Shown here in pieces: positions 48,563 through 61,139 of a stretch of DNA of 64,000 nucleotides. The position numbers and the translations under genes are program-made. Under the pieces are notes generated by a model, which did not search any database, was not told the DNA's origin, and saw nothing but the letters and a program-made list of their open reading frames with translations. This stretch comes from Casuarina equisetifolia (lineage: Eukaryota > Streptophyta > Magnoliopsida > Fagales > Casuarinaceae): assembly GCA_028551475.1 (NCBI GenBank), contig CM052354.1:6392001-6456000 (forward strand), read 5' to 3'. Each line of letters starts with the position of its first letter. Position 1 is the stretch's first letter.

Positions 48563-51522
48563 CCTTCCCCTCAGGTTTTCATCTGGTAGGACATATTTGG
48601 AAACTGGACCACGTGTATCTAGCTTCTCAATTTTGTTATTTATGTCATCCACATATTCTTGTAGCTTCTTCATTACATCTTCTACACTGGAGGTGAGAAT
48701 TAGAAAGTGCAATACAAAATACATTAGCCGGCCCTGCTTATTCATTTTTAAGATGACTACTAAAGAAAGTGTCTTCTAAACTAAAGATGAACCAGGTTGC
48801 TTACTTGTAGAAGGGAGTTAACCTGTACATCAACATAAAAGAACAAAAAAAAGTTGTGAGTCTTAATGAGATATCATTTCTGTAAAAGGTCTTAAAGAGG
48901 TATTTAGAAGATCATATACCTGACATCTCCTGAAATTGTACACTCAGCTGGAATCTGATTGATCCCGCCTCCTGGATCTGCAAATAAAGATGCCAAAGAT
49001 GGTAAAATGGAAGAAATTTTCTTCTCCCCTAAAATTTTCAATGTGAGCCAAAGAACTTACAACTCCACTGAGTTGGTTTCATGGTTGAAGGTGTAGCAAA
49101 TCCATAGACCTCTTCCTGAGGATGGGGAGGAAAGTCCCTGTAAAAGCGTGATTGCACCTCTTTTAACGCTTCCATTGCTAGCTCCAGAGGATTTATAGCC
49201 TGCAGATATTCAACTAGAGTTTGAACAGATATGCAAGAAAAAACTAGATGCGAGTTCAGTATTTGGCAAGAACCTCTCCGTTACATATATATATATATAT
49301 CAAAGTCAACCAGTTCTAAAGACTTTTACCATATCTTAGTATAATTGTGTGACTCTCACACAATTTATGTTTAAGATTTTTAAGCCATCCAACTGTGTAC
49401 GCCCAATATTGTAATCCGTCAAGAACTATGACATCTTGATAGTAATTAAACATTCTCTTACTACCTAAACTCAAAGACCCCTTTTTCTATTTTTTATTTG
49501 GGTAATTTCCTGTGTGATCCAAACTCAGTGACAATGATCTCAACTACTGTTAGTCATTGAATCTTTGGGTGGAAAATCGTATACATGAGCTGAGAAATTT
49601 TTAATTTCCAAAATCTTTGATTCATTTTCATCTATAACCTAATCGTCCTAAATCTCTTCTGCCTTTTCTCTCTCATCTTTCAGAATGTTACAAACCAGAA
49701 AACCAGTAAAACAATTTGGTATACTTATTCCAAAGAATCTAAGCAAACATTTCGTTCAGGGGAACCATGTGGACGGAAAAGTCATACAAAATAGCCAGAA
49801 AAGTCACACCTTGTGCGCTAAGCCACTGTGGAAAAGTTTCCCCATCGCTTTAAGTTTCCAAGGTATCATACCACCGGTACCAATGCAAGGTTGTTTATCT
49901 GCTGTGTCAATCCAAAACCTGTGTGGAAAGCCAAAAATCACAATAATCAGATTAATTCTGCAAATATATCAAGCGATGCTTTATGCTTTTCTGTTCAGCA
50001 ACAAGAGATGTCATTCACTTACAGTGGACCTTCCTTCAGCTTATTGAGCAGTCCCTCCTTGACAAGTGCATCCACACCAACCCCAGATATAGCAGAATTC
50101 TCTTCATTGGCTATAAATACTGCAACCACGGTTGATTTCAATTCAGGCTTTGTCTCCCCCAGCCTCTTCATCAGTTCGGTTACAAGGGCAACATGTCCCA
50201 GACAATCAGTAGTTCCTCGGCCACGAAGTTTATCCCCATCAATGCTTAATGAGAAAGGATCAAATTCCTGTAAAATTGATAATCATGAGATGCACAAAAA
50301 TTGTCATTTTATCATATTCAAAGGATCCATCTTCTAGACACAAATAAAACGCAGACCTGCTATAATGAAAGTTATGTTATCATCAGGAAAAGTGGATATA
50401 ACGACATTAAAGTGAAATTTTTTTTTATTTCCCAATTAATAAGAGAGAAAATAAACAAGCGGCCAAAAAACAAAAGAGAAAAAGTTGGAGACAAAATAGA
50501 CAAGAGTGATCCTTAATCTGTAAGAGAAAGATGCTGAAGCCAATTCTAAAACACCAAGAATGTGACCCTAATAGAATGAGCAGTAAAATAAAATTTCCAA
50601 AGCAGATTGAGTTTCACAAAATTGACATCTTGCAACTGCAATCTTAGTTAACAAATCAAGCGCTGAGGCTAATTGAGACTGAAAGAACATCGCTGCAAGA
50701 ATTATGTATGTGTAAGAAATCAGTGAAATGCCAGGTACAAAACAAAACTTGAACCAGTAAAGCCAGAGGTGACGAAAACTCAAGGTGCATGCTTATGTCA
50801 TAACAACTAGTACCAAAATAATTTCATAGCCAAACCAAAGGATTACAGATTGAAAGTCACAAATTGGAAATGGCAAGCAAATTGAACAACCCCAACTGAG
50901 TATGCTTACAGCCTGAAGCCTATAATCCTGCTGAAATCGCATCACCTAAATCCCAGAACAAACAATGCCAAAGAAACCACTACGAAAGAAAGGAAAAGAG
51001 CAGTATAACCTTAGATGAATCCAGTAACTTATGTGGGATATTTCCGACAAAGAAACCAGTTCATAACAACCGATACATTCAACATTAGAAGAAACGAACA
51101 ATCCGTTATCAAATACATGATTATGAAACGATTCCAATTGTCAATTCAAGAGAAACCCAGTAAAAATAACACCAAATTTAGAACAAGAACCATACCCATT
51201 GGTCGGGATTGGCAGTGACCACGTCCATGTGACATCCCACGAAGGACAAGATCTTCCCAGGCACGGTACCAGGATACTCCACGATTAAATTACCTCTCCG
51301 TGGAAAATAGTTGACATGTTTGACTAACAGGGGTCCTCCTAATCTGGTGGTATACGGAGAAAGGGCGTCCAGGACGTGCTTCACCACCCTGTCTTCCTGA
51401 GGGATCAGCTCTGGTGGGTTGTTCTGAACGTACTTGGCTTCGCCAATGAGCTTCGATAGGAGGCTCACGAAGGAGTCCTTGTCGAGGTCACCTAGCGTTT
51501 GTTTCACGGAGGAGGAAGCCAT
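46073..51522 (-). CDS. NAOD: Acetylornithine deacetylase (M20 peptidase family)
   Basis: Ten exons on the - strand: 51522-51196, 50267-50023, 49918-49810, 49199-49061, 48977-48920, 48832-48815, 48686-48564, 48340-48187, 48108-48075 and 46185-46073. All join in phase to 439 residues, the length of plant acetylornithine deacetylases. The enzyme hydrolyses N2-acetylornithine to ornithine and acetate, feeding arginine and polyamine metabolism. M20 metal and catalytic residues are visible: H98 and D100 in FVGCHMDVV, bridging D130 in GRGTTDCLGH, and E164-E165 in IANEEN. The dimerisation domain follows (HSGLAHK, GGGINQIPAECTISGDV), and the end reads SGYGLMATYHAKNEYCLLAD. Exon 6 is only 18 bases, and the donor of exon 7 runs straight into a (TC)n tract. 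No defect seen. Confidence 0.95.
46186..48074 (-). other. Last intron of the deacetylase gene (1.9 kb)
   Basis: Runs from TACG|GTAAGA to TTTGCAG|GTTTGA on the - strand. AT-rich, no domain recognised. The + strand open frame at 46627-46977 lacks any known signature and is treated as chance. Confidence 0.7.
48521..48562 (+). repeat. Compound (GT)n(GA)n microsatellite at a splice donor
   Basis: About nine GT steps followed by about twelve GA steps. On the - strand the intron after exon 7 begins GG|TC-type, that is AAG|GTCTCTCTCT, so the tract starts at the third intron base. Confidence 0.9.
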
Positions 51523-53720
51523 GGCTAGAGGGTCTGCCGACTGTGAAGCGGTAGCGTAACTCCGGTGGGGGTATTTAAAGAAGACTGATGATCATGTTCC
51601 AAGCAAAACCAAAAGATATAATAAAAAAATGGATTGTCAAGTAATTTCCTTTTTATTTTATTGTTGCTTGTGGATTTTGTATACCCATTACTTGAAAAAA
51701 AGTTTAAATTTTTATTGAGTTCTGACTGGAGATCGAATGAGTTATATTTTTGAGTAATTTATAAGGAAAATTATCGTATCCTTCTACAATTTATTTTAAA
51801 TATAAAATCTTATAAATTTATTGTAACTTTCTCCATACCTTTAGAAAAAGACATAAAAAAAGGAATAAATGGTACGATTCTTCTGTCATCCTATAATTGA
51901 AAAAAGAGGCTACATTGTAGTTTTTGGGGGACATGTTGTTTAGTGTTCTTTTTTTTCTTCTTCTTCATATTTAAGTAATTTTAGATTGGATTAGTAGATC
52001 TTATTTAAATATGAATATATCTATCAATATATAAGTTAACTTTACCAAACATGCCAACAAGTATCAATAAAAAGAGAAAAGCAACATGAAAGAAACAAGG
52101 TCTTTGTATGAAGAATGTCATTATCTTACTAAGAAAATCCATCATCAAATTCAATTTTTAAGAACATCAATAAGTTTGATTAAACAATTAATTTATGAAT
52201 TAAAAAATAAATCTATATTTAAATAAGATCTAAAGGTTCTATCTCTCAAATATGATAATAGTCTTTTATGACTAATCTATCTTAGGGTGTCCTTGTTGAT
52301 TAAAACTATTCTCTTCTCATCATAGGCATGTTTCTTCTTAGTATTGGTTTACTTTTTGGTTGTACGTTGGCTTACTTCTATTGTAACCATGTCAACTTGG
52401 ACCAACATTGTTACGCAACTTTGGGTTTACTTATTTATGTCTAAGTTACATTATCTTTTCAACGAGAATAGGGGGTGGCAAACTGCATGTTAGGAGAATA
52501 ACCATTATGAGCAATAATATGTACATAATGTGAGGTTTTATATAACTTGAAGTAATTTGTCAAAAGTTTATGGGGCTTGAGTTAATAATGATATTCAAAT
52601 GAAGTATATTAAGAATGATTTTCATGTTTAAGTCTTTTAGTTTAGTGGTATTGAAAAATAATTTTATGTCCTAAGTTCAAATCATGGAGGAGGAAACCTA
52701 GCATATAAACATCTAGGAGCACTCAAACAATACAATCGTGCCATAAAGGGCTGCTGAGATATTGGCCATGCATTGCAGTGGGTTATTGCAAGCTTATAAG
52801 ACCCTATGATAGGCTTGGACTTATGAAAGTTCAAGTTAATAATAATATTCAAATGAAATATATTGAAATTAATTTTAAAGATTAAATCTTTTGGCTTAAG
52901 GGTTCAGGCATATTACATAATTATTCTTTTCAAATTGCATCATTTTGAGATTTATAGATATTTTTTATTTGAATATCTAATGGCTCTAACACTTGTTTTC
53001 ATGACTCTCTAAAGTCTCTTAGAAAAACTAATATCAAAAAGAACTTTTTTACTAGTATATGCAAAAACAACCAATTTACCTTTGTCATTAATTCAGACTC
53101 TAGAATTGACATTTATTATTGCCAAACAAAGGAAAAATGGTACTAGAAAGTATGGCAAGAATAGATGAAATGGTTCCTCCTATTATCATTCTCAATATAG
53201 AGTCAAAAACGCTATGAGAGCCCAATCTGTTCACAGTATTGAGCCTTAAAATCAAAACATATCTAAAACACATTTAGAGAATGAAATAATTTTATGCTAA
53301 GGAACGAAAGCAAATTCTCTTGTGAAAAGATCTATAGTAGTTTTGGTAGAAAGAAACTCCACTCGGGCCCCTAGAATAAAAACCCCACCATAGTTAGAGA
53401 AATAATAATGAACATGATTGCTTAGCTAGAAAAATTCCTGTCATGTCCGGTTTCAGTCATTCAGAAGGTAAGATTTTGTTAATTGCCAATAAAGTTATTT
53501 AGGACAATTGAAGCATATTTTTCCTTTCCAATATTATTCTTTGTCATATTGCGATTATTCTCTTAGTTAATTACCATATATTGTTAATTTCCATGTGAAG
53601 CCACATTGGGTTAACTTGTATGTATAGTGGTATGAATTATACTTTATTCCATGCTATAGGTTTAACACAAAATTATTTACACAACTGTTGGTTTATTCTC
53701 ACAATTATACAAATTGATAT
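51523..53720. other. Intergenic, AT-rich
   Basis: No gene recognised. A direct repeat is visible: TTAATAATGATATTCAAATG near 52582 and TTAATAATAATATTCAAATG near 52836, with similar sequence on both sides (about 52576-52648 and 52830-52902). Confidence 0.5.
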
Positions 53721-53729
53721 TGATCAAAG

Positions 53730-54480
53730 TAAACATGACGAATGCGTTAGAGTGTAGCAACACAAGTCCAACCTTCAATCCTTTTTATTGGCGGGCCACC
53801 CCCTTTCCCTAGAATGCTCTTAAGTTCCCCCGTCCAGAGGAAGGATCTTAAGACCTGTTTAAAGCTTTTAATCAGTCCCTTAGTAAGGGAAAAGCCAAGA
53901 ATACAAGCATATTTGACAAAAAAAGTGTGATCTTCCCCATATACGTCCAGTTGTAGTCAGTCGCAAGATCAGATGCCAATTAAAGCACAATATGGTTAAA
54001 GCTAACAATCCAAGTCTAGTCTTCAATTCTTTTCATACCTAAGCACCCTTTTTCCTAGTAAGACAGATTCCTAAGCAACCTTGTCTCCCTTTTTCCTTAG
54101 TGAGACATAGATTCCTTGCAACCTTGGCACCCACCAAAGTAGAACATGATACCTTGATTAACCTGGTTGAGGATAAAAGGGAAAAGACCGAAATACCTTC
54201 ATAAGAAATAAGGTGGGTTTTTCTAGCTAATCCTTCATTCAAAAGATAGAACATCGAGCTATCGGAAAGGAAGAAATTCCCCAGTAAAGCCGAAAATACT
54301 GGTCAAAAGCTCCTTTGGACTCCCATGCAAATCTCTCGGAAAACATAACTCTTGCTAGAATCAAGAAAGAGGCAAACAAGTAGAGAAATCTTGAAGGCAA
54401 TCTTGAACTGCTTCTAAAGAACAAAAAGAAAATAAGATCTTCTGCAAAGCAAAGCTGGCTGAGCGTTTCGTTTTTACATT
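53730..54480. other. Compositionally distinct patch, possibly organelle-derived
   Basis: Less AT-rich than the flanks, with phrases such as GGGCCACCCCCTTTCCCTAG, TCCCTTAGTAAGGGAAAAGC and GAAGAAATTCCCCAGTAAAG that look like plant mitochondrial intergenic DNA. No mitochondrial gene is recognisable. The origin is a guess based on texture only. Confidence 0.25.
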
Positions 54481-56335
54481 TTCAATGAATTTTAAAATTC
54501 ATTTCATTAACATGTGAGCCAAAAAGACTTCAAAAGGCTTGCATACCAAGACCGCAGAGCTAAACAAATCTCTCGTTTACGTAATGGTGAAGATATATGG
54601 AGATGATAATATATAGGTACTTTAAGAACAATAATAACTAAATTGAAAAAAATTGTAGAGATAGAATTAGAATCGATCAGATAATAGTACAGTCAAAATT
54701 GTTTATAATCTTTGTCTAATCGTGGCACTTGCCTTCACTTTATTTGCTTATAATGAGTGTAAGCTACTATTGGAACAAATGTACATGATGCATAGATGTC
54801 GAAGGAATTTAACGTACGAGACTAAATAGAGTTTCACCTTTGCTCAGATGTGATAAATGGAAGAATAAAGGAAGGCATCCTATTCACTTTGCTCCCTTTT
54901 TCGTAGTTATGCGATGCCAATTTGATATTATTGATATATGCGGTAGCAATCTTCTTTTCTTTCTCTTTTGTCTGCCTTTACCCTTTTCCTGCTCTTTTGG
55001 AAGAGAGAGAGCCAAGGAGGGGTTGATATGTAATCCAGTGCACAGTTTTAAGCTGGCAAATTGAGTATTAACTGTGATATCAACAAAATTCTCTGTTGAT
55101 TAGAAAGATTATGTTTTTCATTGAACTTGGGCATAGATAGGGTTTGAATATAAATAATGAGCAAGAAGAGCAAATGCATTTACCATTCATTTACCAGATA
55201 CGATGGCTTAATCTAGCATGTTACATTAAGTGAATAAAGGTCCTTCGAAAATCAGAACAATTTTTTAAATAGATGTTTGATTTCACAATTCAATTCAGTT
55301 TATTGTAATATGAGATAATTTTTTACATCACTAATAATAGTAGTGATAACAATAACCACAAGGGCTTTTATCTAGTTTACCTGCGTTTCAATAACAAAAA
55401 GATATAAGAGAGGAAGGGAAACAAAAGAGAATCCTGCCATAAAATAGCTTGTATTTACTGCACTTGAAAAGAGGACAATGAAAAGCTGAAGCTTCAAACA
55501 AGCTAAGGCTTACAATTCATTTATGTATTTATATAGTCTAATTATATTTATAAATATTTTGTTAAAGGTGAACGTTGTCTCACATTGAAAATAAAAGGAT
55601 AGATACTTAAATTTATAAGTAATAAGATTTTTCTATCTAATGCCTTAAAAGTTTAGGATAAATCGTCATATTTTAAATGGTATTAGAATTTGGGATGAGT
55701 CTTCACTTTGTAATTCCTTAGGTCTCAAAGTTGGGCTTATTTTCATATATAATGCTTTTGTCAACATACATGTGAAGCACAAGCACTACATGTGAAACTT
55801 AGGTGAAGGTCTATTCTCAAGCTTTCGATGTGGGATAACACTTACCTTTTAACGTTTTCTTGTAAGAGTTATTATTCTTGACTGTTTTTCTTGTCTGATG
55901 AAGAAGAGCTCAATTCTGCTATTTTTTCTTTTGTTTTCTAACCTTATTTTATTTCCTTTTCTCGATTAGACAGGGAAACATGTGGTGTTCAGATCGCGGA
56001 TACAAGAACCCAACAATGTTAAAGGGAAATATGTGAGTTCCTGAAAGGCTTCCTTATTAGGAAGCACCGCTGCATTCCAGGCCTATCTTGCTCGCCTAGG
56101 AACAGTCCAAGAGGAACGACATAGCCGACAATCGCAGTTGAAGCATAGTCCTAAATTGAGAAAACTATTAAACTAAAACAAATAACAATAGTTGTCAAGT
56201 AAAATGGTATTTACCTTCATATTTGAATGTTATTTACACGTTAGTGATGCTACGCAGACCAACACTTCTGATTGTGATTTTCTACCACGTGAACATTTAA
56301 TTACGAAAACAGTAACTCACAAATGTTCCCGTTAA
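54481..56335. other. Intergenic, no gene recognised
   Basis: AT-rich with short open frames only. A stretch near 55560-55860 (TGTCTCACATTG, TAATGCCTTAAAAG, ATGTGGGATAACAC) resembles dispersed plant repeats. A less AT-rich patch at 55970-56150 has no clear reading frame. Confidence 0.45.
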
Positions 56336-57356
56336 GTCTATTACTATCCCCTAGTTGACAATTCCCCCAAAAGGAGGAGATAAAGAATTTGTCACAAGTA
56401 CTTACAGCAGGTCCAAAAATAGCCATACATCTAGAGAAGCCTTATCCACGTATTCTTGTTTTGTTTACAAATATGAGCAAATCAAATTCGTTATAATTTG
56501 TATGCCAAAACGTGCTCATGGAAATTTCGCCATCCTTGCTTCTATTACCCGCAGATCGCTTTTAAAAGAAAAATCAAGCGGAACAATAAAAAGGAGTAAC
56601 AATACGAAAAAATGCAATCTTTTACGAGCTTAGCTATCCCAAAAAATGTAAAAACCCAAGTCAAATACTCAGGAAATGTCAAAAAAAGATTTTTTTTTTG
56701 GGTCATACGATGCTCACTTCCAGTAAGAATTTAAAGAAACAAAAATTGAAAAGAGTTGATCTAGAAAAGTAAAAAGCCTACACACCAAATCAAAATTATT
56801 GAAAACTTAGGGGATATTTTTAATGTTTCTATGGGAATGACAAAAGTTTCATCCCTAAACATGTTAAATTCACATCTCAAAATTGATTGAAAACATTCAC
56901 GAAACACTTATTTCTTATAAATAAACTAGTAATAAGAATAATAACTCATGCCTCGCAAAGTCGTGCAATTATGTAAAATTATACTAAAGCATAGGATGTG
57001 AATGTGCTTCATTGGGTTACAATTCATACAAGTAATACAAAAGTTTCTTGTATGTGTAAATAAGTATGCGTATTTTTTCTTGCAACAATATCATATGTAC
57101 TTGAATAACCGTGCTAGTATTCATATTCCACATTCATAACACCATGGCAAATCATCACCATCTTGTGACAATATCTTGGTGTCTTGTTAATAAAAGATAC
57201 ATTAAAACCATATTGGAGAACAAGAGAAGCAATACATTACATAAAAGATAAAAAAACAAGAAAACATATTACGACAAGCAATTCTTGGAAATATAACTCC
57301 TTGATAGACTATTTAATTCAGTTCTTATGTTCCAATCACTACCTTTGTTTTCTTCT
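56336..57356 (-). repeat. 3' flank of RLP copy A, duplicated at 62077-63100
   Basis: Starting at TCTATTACTATCCCC, this region matches 62077 onward with scattered differences: AATTCCCCCAAAAGGAG, AAAGAATTTGTCACAAGTAC, ATGCCAAAACGTGCTCATG, ATAGGATGTGAATGTGCTTC and others. The match continues into the LRR genes on both copies, so the duplication unit includes coding region and 3' flank. The repeat spacing is about 5.74 kb. Confidence 0.9.
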
Positions 57357-60300
57357 TTATATCAATTTCCTGCCAAAGGTCCTTAACAACCAATCACGTT
57401 TTCCTGTGAACATAATGTTTCCAATCATCACTCCGAAAGCAAGTCCAACAACATACCCAATCATATCTATTTCCCAAACAAAATCAAAAGGAGATTCAAA
57501 TTCTTCATTTTCCTTAGAAAGTGAAAATGGAGGTGGAAGTGCAACCAAATTCTCACAATTCTTACTCAATGGTCTTCCACATAATTCTTGATTCCCCTCA
57601 AATGAACTGCCATCAAATGTATTAAATTGTTGCCTTGTGGTATAGGTCCTTTTTGATTATTATAAGAAACATTGAAGAATTCTAAGAAAGTAAGTTGTAT
57701 TAGCTCATGTGGAATTTCTCCAGTTAACTCATTTTTAAAAAGGTCTAATTCTTCCAACTCAACCAAGTTTGCTAAAATTGGTAGGATGTGACCCTTGAGC
57801 ATATTATGAGAAAGATTGAGTGAATGGCATCCCCTTAAACTTTTAATGCCTTTAGGAATCCCTCCTGAAAATCTATTGCTTGACATATCAATGGCTGCAA
57901 ACAATTCTAGAGCCTTCTCATATAATCTATTTTGACCTTTGATTGTTATTGTCATTGTATAGGAGTATCTACAAGGAGAGAACACATAAGCTGGAGACTT
58001 TGAGAATACCTTAAAAGTTGAGTACACTTGAATGTATACCAAATGATTTGTAGTCTCAAATCTTACAAACTTCTAACTGGCAAAAAGTTCAAATGGTAGC
58101 TTGCCAGTGAAATTGTTATGGGAGATGTCAATTATATGCAAGTTTGGGAACAAAAATTCACGCTTTGAAGTCCTTATTGGGACATTGAACTCACTTGACC
58201 ACAAAATCAGAACCTCAAAATTTGGAAGATTTTCCAACCAAGAAGGGAATATATCATTGAGTTGGTTATTACTAAGATCAAGGGCCTTTAGCATTGTACA
58301 CTTTGCCAAAGTTCTTGGTAACCGTCCTTGGAATTTGTTTTGACTGAGGTTTACAATCGTCAATTGGCTTTTACCTATCCAAGATTCTGGAATGCTTCCG
58401 GAAAGTTTGTTCCTTTGCAAATCAAGTACTAATAGAGAATTACCAAAGTTGTTCAAGCATGTAGGAAGTGACCCGTTAAAGTTGTTATATGACAAATCAA
58501 GGACTTGAAGAGATCTCAGATTGCAAATCATTTCAGGAACATTTCCACTTAATGAATTATTTGAAACATAATATTGGAAAGTTGAGAGACTTGGAATGGG
58601 CAGTGAACCTTGAAGTAAATTAGAGTTGAGGTTTATAAAGGCCAAATGAATCCAAGGGAGAATATTTGATTGTTGAGCAAAGCCTGTGATAGAATTATTA
58701 GAAAGGTTAATAAAATCTAGACTAACTTTGCTTGTGTTCAACATCCATTTTGGTGCTTGACCATGAATATTATTGGTGGACAAATTCAAACCCTCCAAGT
58801 TATCTTGGTTTCTTAGGAATTCTGGAAACTTGCCTATGTTGCAAGATGATAGGCCTAGATACCGGAAATTTGGTTGAGAAGCATTAGCATTGGTTTTGTT
58901 ATAATGTATTGATAATTGATTATAGGATAGAGATAAGTAAGTTAAATGTTTGAGCTCAAGAAACTTGTCAAACTCCATAGTGCCACTAAAGTAGTTCCAA
59001 TAAAGATCAAGAACTTTTAGAATCTTGAGATTAAAGATTGAATTTGGAATATGATCATCCAAATTGTTGAACCTAAGTGACAAGAACACTAATTGTGTGA
59101 GGTTGAAAAGCTCAAAAGGAATTGGACCTGTTAATTGATTATTGGCAAGATCTAAAAGAGAGAGTTGGTTCAAATTTACAATTGAAAATGGGATCTCTCC
59201 CTTGAAAGTATTGTTTGTAAGATTAAGACTAATGAGACTTGTGAGGTTCCCAAGTGAATATGGCACACTACCATTGAAATTGTTGTTTGACAGCCAAAGA
59301 TATTTCAGATTTTTGAGATTCTTAAATGAAGATGGAATGTCGCCATTGAAATTGTTATTTGACAACCAAAGATCAATGAGACTTGTGAGGTTCCCAAGCG
59401 AAGATGGAACCTTACCATTCAAAGCATTATTTTAAAGGAAGAGATATTTGAGATATTTGAGATTCCCAAATGAAGATGGAATCTCATCATTTAAATTGTT
59501 ATATGACAAACAAAGATCAACGAGAGTTATGAGGTTCCCAAGTGAAGATGGTACCTTACCATTCAAAGCATTTTTTGAAAGTCAGAGATATTTGAGATAT
59601 ATGAGATTCCCAAATGAAGATGGAATCTCACCATTTAAATTGTTATATGACAACTAAAGATCAACGAGACTTGTGAGGTTCCCAAGTGAAGATGGAACCT
59701 TACCATTCAAAGCATTATTTGAAAGGTCGAGATAACTTAAAGTTGTGAGGTTAACAATTGAAGATGGAATGGATCCTGATAATTTGCAATTATAGACATC
59801 CAACTTAGTCAAGTAGGTAAGGCTTCCTATTGAAGCCGGCAGCTCACCAGCGAAACTCGTGACTTGGAGTGCCAACCTCTCAAGCCGACTGTTCCATCTA
59901 AAATCCGGCAAAAAACCAGTTAGAAATTCATTATAGCTCACACTAAGAACTAGGAGATTTGGTAGCCTAAAAATGCCCATTGGAAATTCACCATGCAATC
60001 CACAGTCAACAAGATGGAGTGACATTAAGGAAGAAAGGTTTGACAAGATAGTGGGTATTACAGAGTTCATTCTCACCCCACTCAGATCAAGCTCTTCAAG
60101 GAGGCTCAAATTGCCAATTAATATGTTTAAAATGGGCTCATTGAGTTCCAAAAAATGTTCTCTTAAATCATCATTGTTCAAAAGAAGGGCCGATAAGTGA
60201 GATAATTCTGAAATTTCTATCGGAACTTGACCAGAGAACATAGAACCGGTGAGGTTGAGATATGTTAGTCTTGAAAGATTGCGTACCTGGGATGGGATAG

Positions 60301-60697
60301 GAGAGTAGTTGAAGTGATTGTAAGCAAGGTTAAGGCTTTGGAGGTGAACAAGACTGAAAAGGCTACTGTTGGAGTCAATAGAACCATAGAGGCAGCTGCT
60401 CCTAAGATCAAGTCCAGTCACATGATCGGAGTTAGCGTCGCATTGCACACCATTCCATGAGCAGCAATCGTTGCTTTTCCCTTCGAATGTCCATGTTGCA
60501 ACCTCTGGGTAAGCCAAAGGATTAAGAGAAGCATTCTTGCTTATGATGAAACTTTCCTTGAATTGCCACAATGCAGAGCCCTCATTTTCATGGCACTGAC
60601 ATTGCACAAAATGAGAAGAACGACTCAACATAAGAGAGATTGGATAGAGTAGGAAAAACAAGCATATGAAAGAAGAAAAATGGAGAGAGAAACCCAT
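57357..60697 (-). pseudogene. LRR receptor-like protein (RLP) copy A, four stops and a frameshift
   Basis: An intronless gene of about 1100 codons, read from ATG 60697. It has a signal peptide (about 1-33), a Cys-containing LRR N-cap (NDCCSWNGVQCD), then extracellular LRRs of the LxxLxxLxLSxNxxxGxIPxx type and an island before the last LRRs (TMTITIKGQNRLYEK). The end is an acidic stretch, a membrane span (MIGYVVGLAFGVMIGNIMF) and a short basic tail, with no kinase: the Cf-9-like RLP plan. RLPs act at the plasma membrane in immunity or development, with partner kinases. In-frame stops are TAG 59656-59654, TGA 59584-59582, TAA 59434-59432 and TAG 58075-58073; the last replaces the Trp seen in copy B. 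A one-base deletion near 57630 shifts the frame before the C-terminal part. Frames are otherwise open, so decay is recent. Confidence 0.93.
59400..59745 (-). repeat. Amplified two-LRR unit, 144 bp period
   Basis: Inside RLP copy A, a 48-residue block (NALNGKVPSSLGNLTSLVDL, then LSYNNLNGEIPSSFGNL and a KYL end) occurs three times in near-identical form. A more diverged version follows. Three of the four stop codons of the gene fall inside this array, at different codons of the unit. Confidence 0.85.
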
Positions 60698-60834
60698 AAT
60701 GTCCTTCTGTATTTCTTAGCACTCTTAGATATTATGGGAGATAAGCTAGTCGCCTTAATTTATAGATTGGATAGCAAGCTCTACGCTCTTGCTGTTAAAG
60801 CACGGCATGTGCCTGACGGTTTGTGCCCCAAAAG

Positions 60835-61130
60835 TCCACTTTTCTTACCGTTAGACTCTCTCGTAGCCAAGTCGTTTGCGTTGGTTTGGGGGACCTTATG
60901 TCAGACGTAATGGGTAGTGTTGCAAGAAGCAATTACTGTTTGTTCCTACTCACTGATTCTTTTGAGATTTTTCAGGTGTGGTGATGCGACAGGATACCTC
61001 CAATCCAAATAAAAAGCTGGAGGGATCAGAGTTGAGTCCTTAATTTGTTTGCTTCATTTTCAGATGAGCTCTTCTTTATAGAAGTTAAAATTTTGGGACT
61101 TGTGAGTGATGCTGCTGCATGACAAATAAA
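60835..61130 (-). promoter_or_regulatory. Upstream region of RLP copy A, partly duplicated
   Basis: Contains AAGTCGTTTGCGT, AAGAAGCAATTA, CACTGATTCTTTTGAG, CCAAATAAAAAGCT and CTCTTCTTTATAGAAGT, in the same order as the stretch 61610-61860. It lies directly upstream of the RLP start and so is probably its promoter region. Confidence 0.7.
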
Positions 61131-61139
61131 GGAAAAACC

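Noticed and set aside
49685..50337. Open frames on the + strand over deacetylase exons 2 and 3
   Set aside because: They are antisense shadows of exons that match the M20 enzyme in phase on the - strand.
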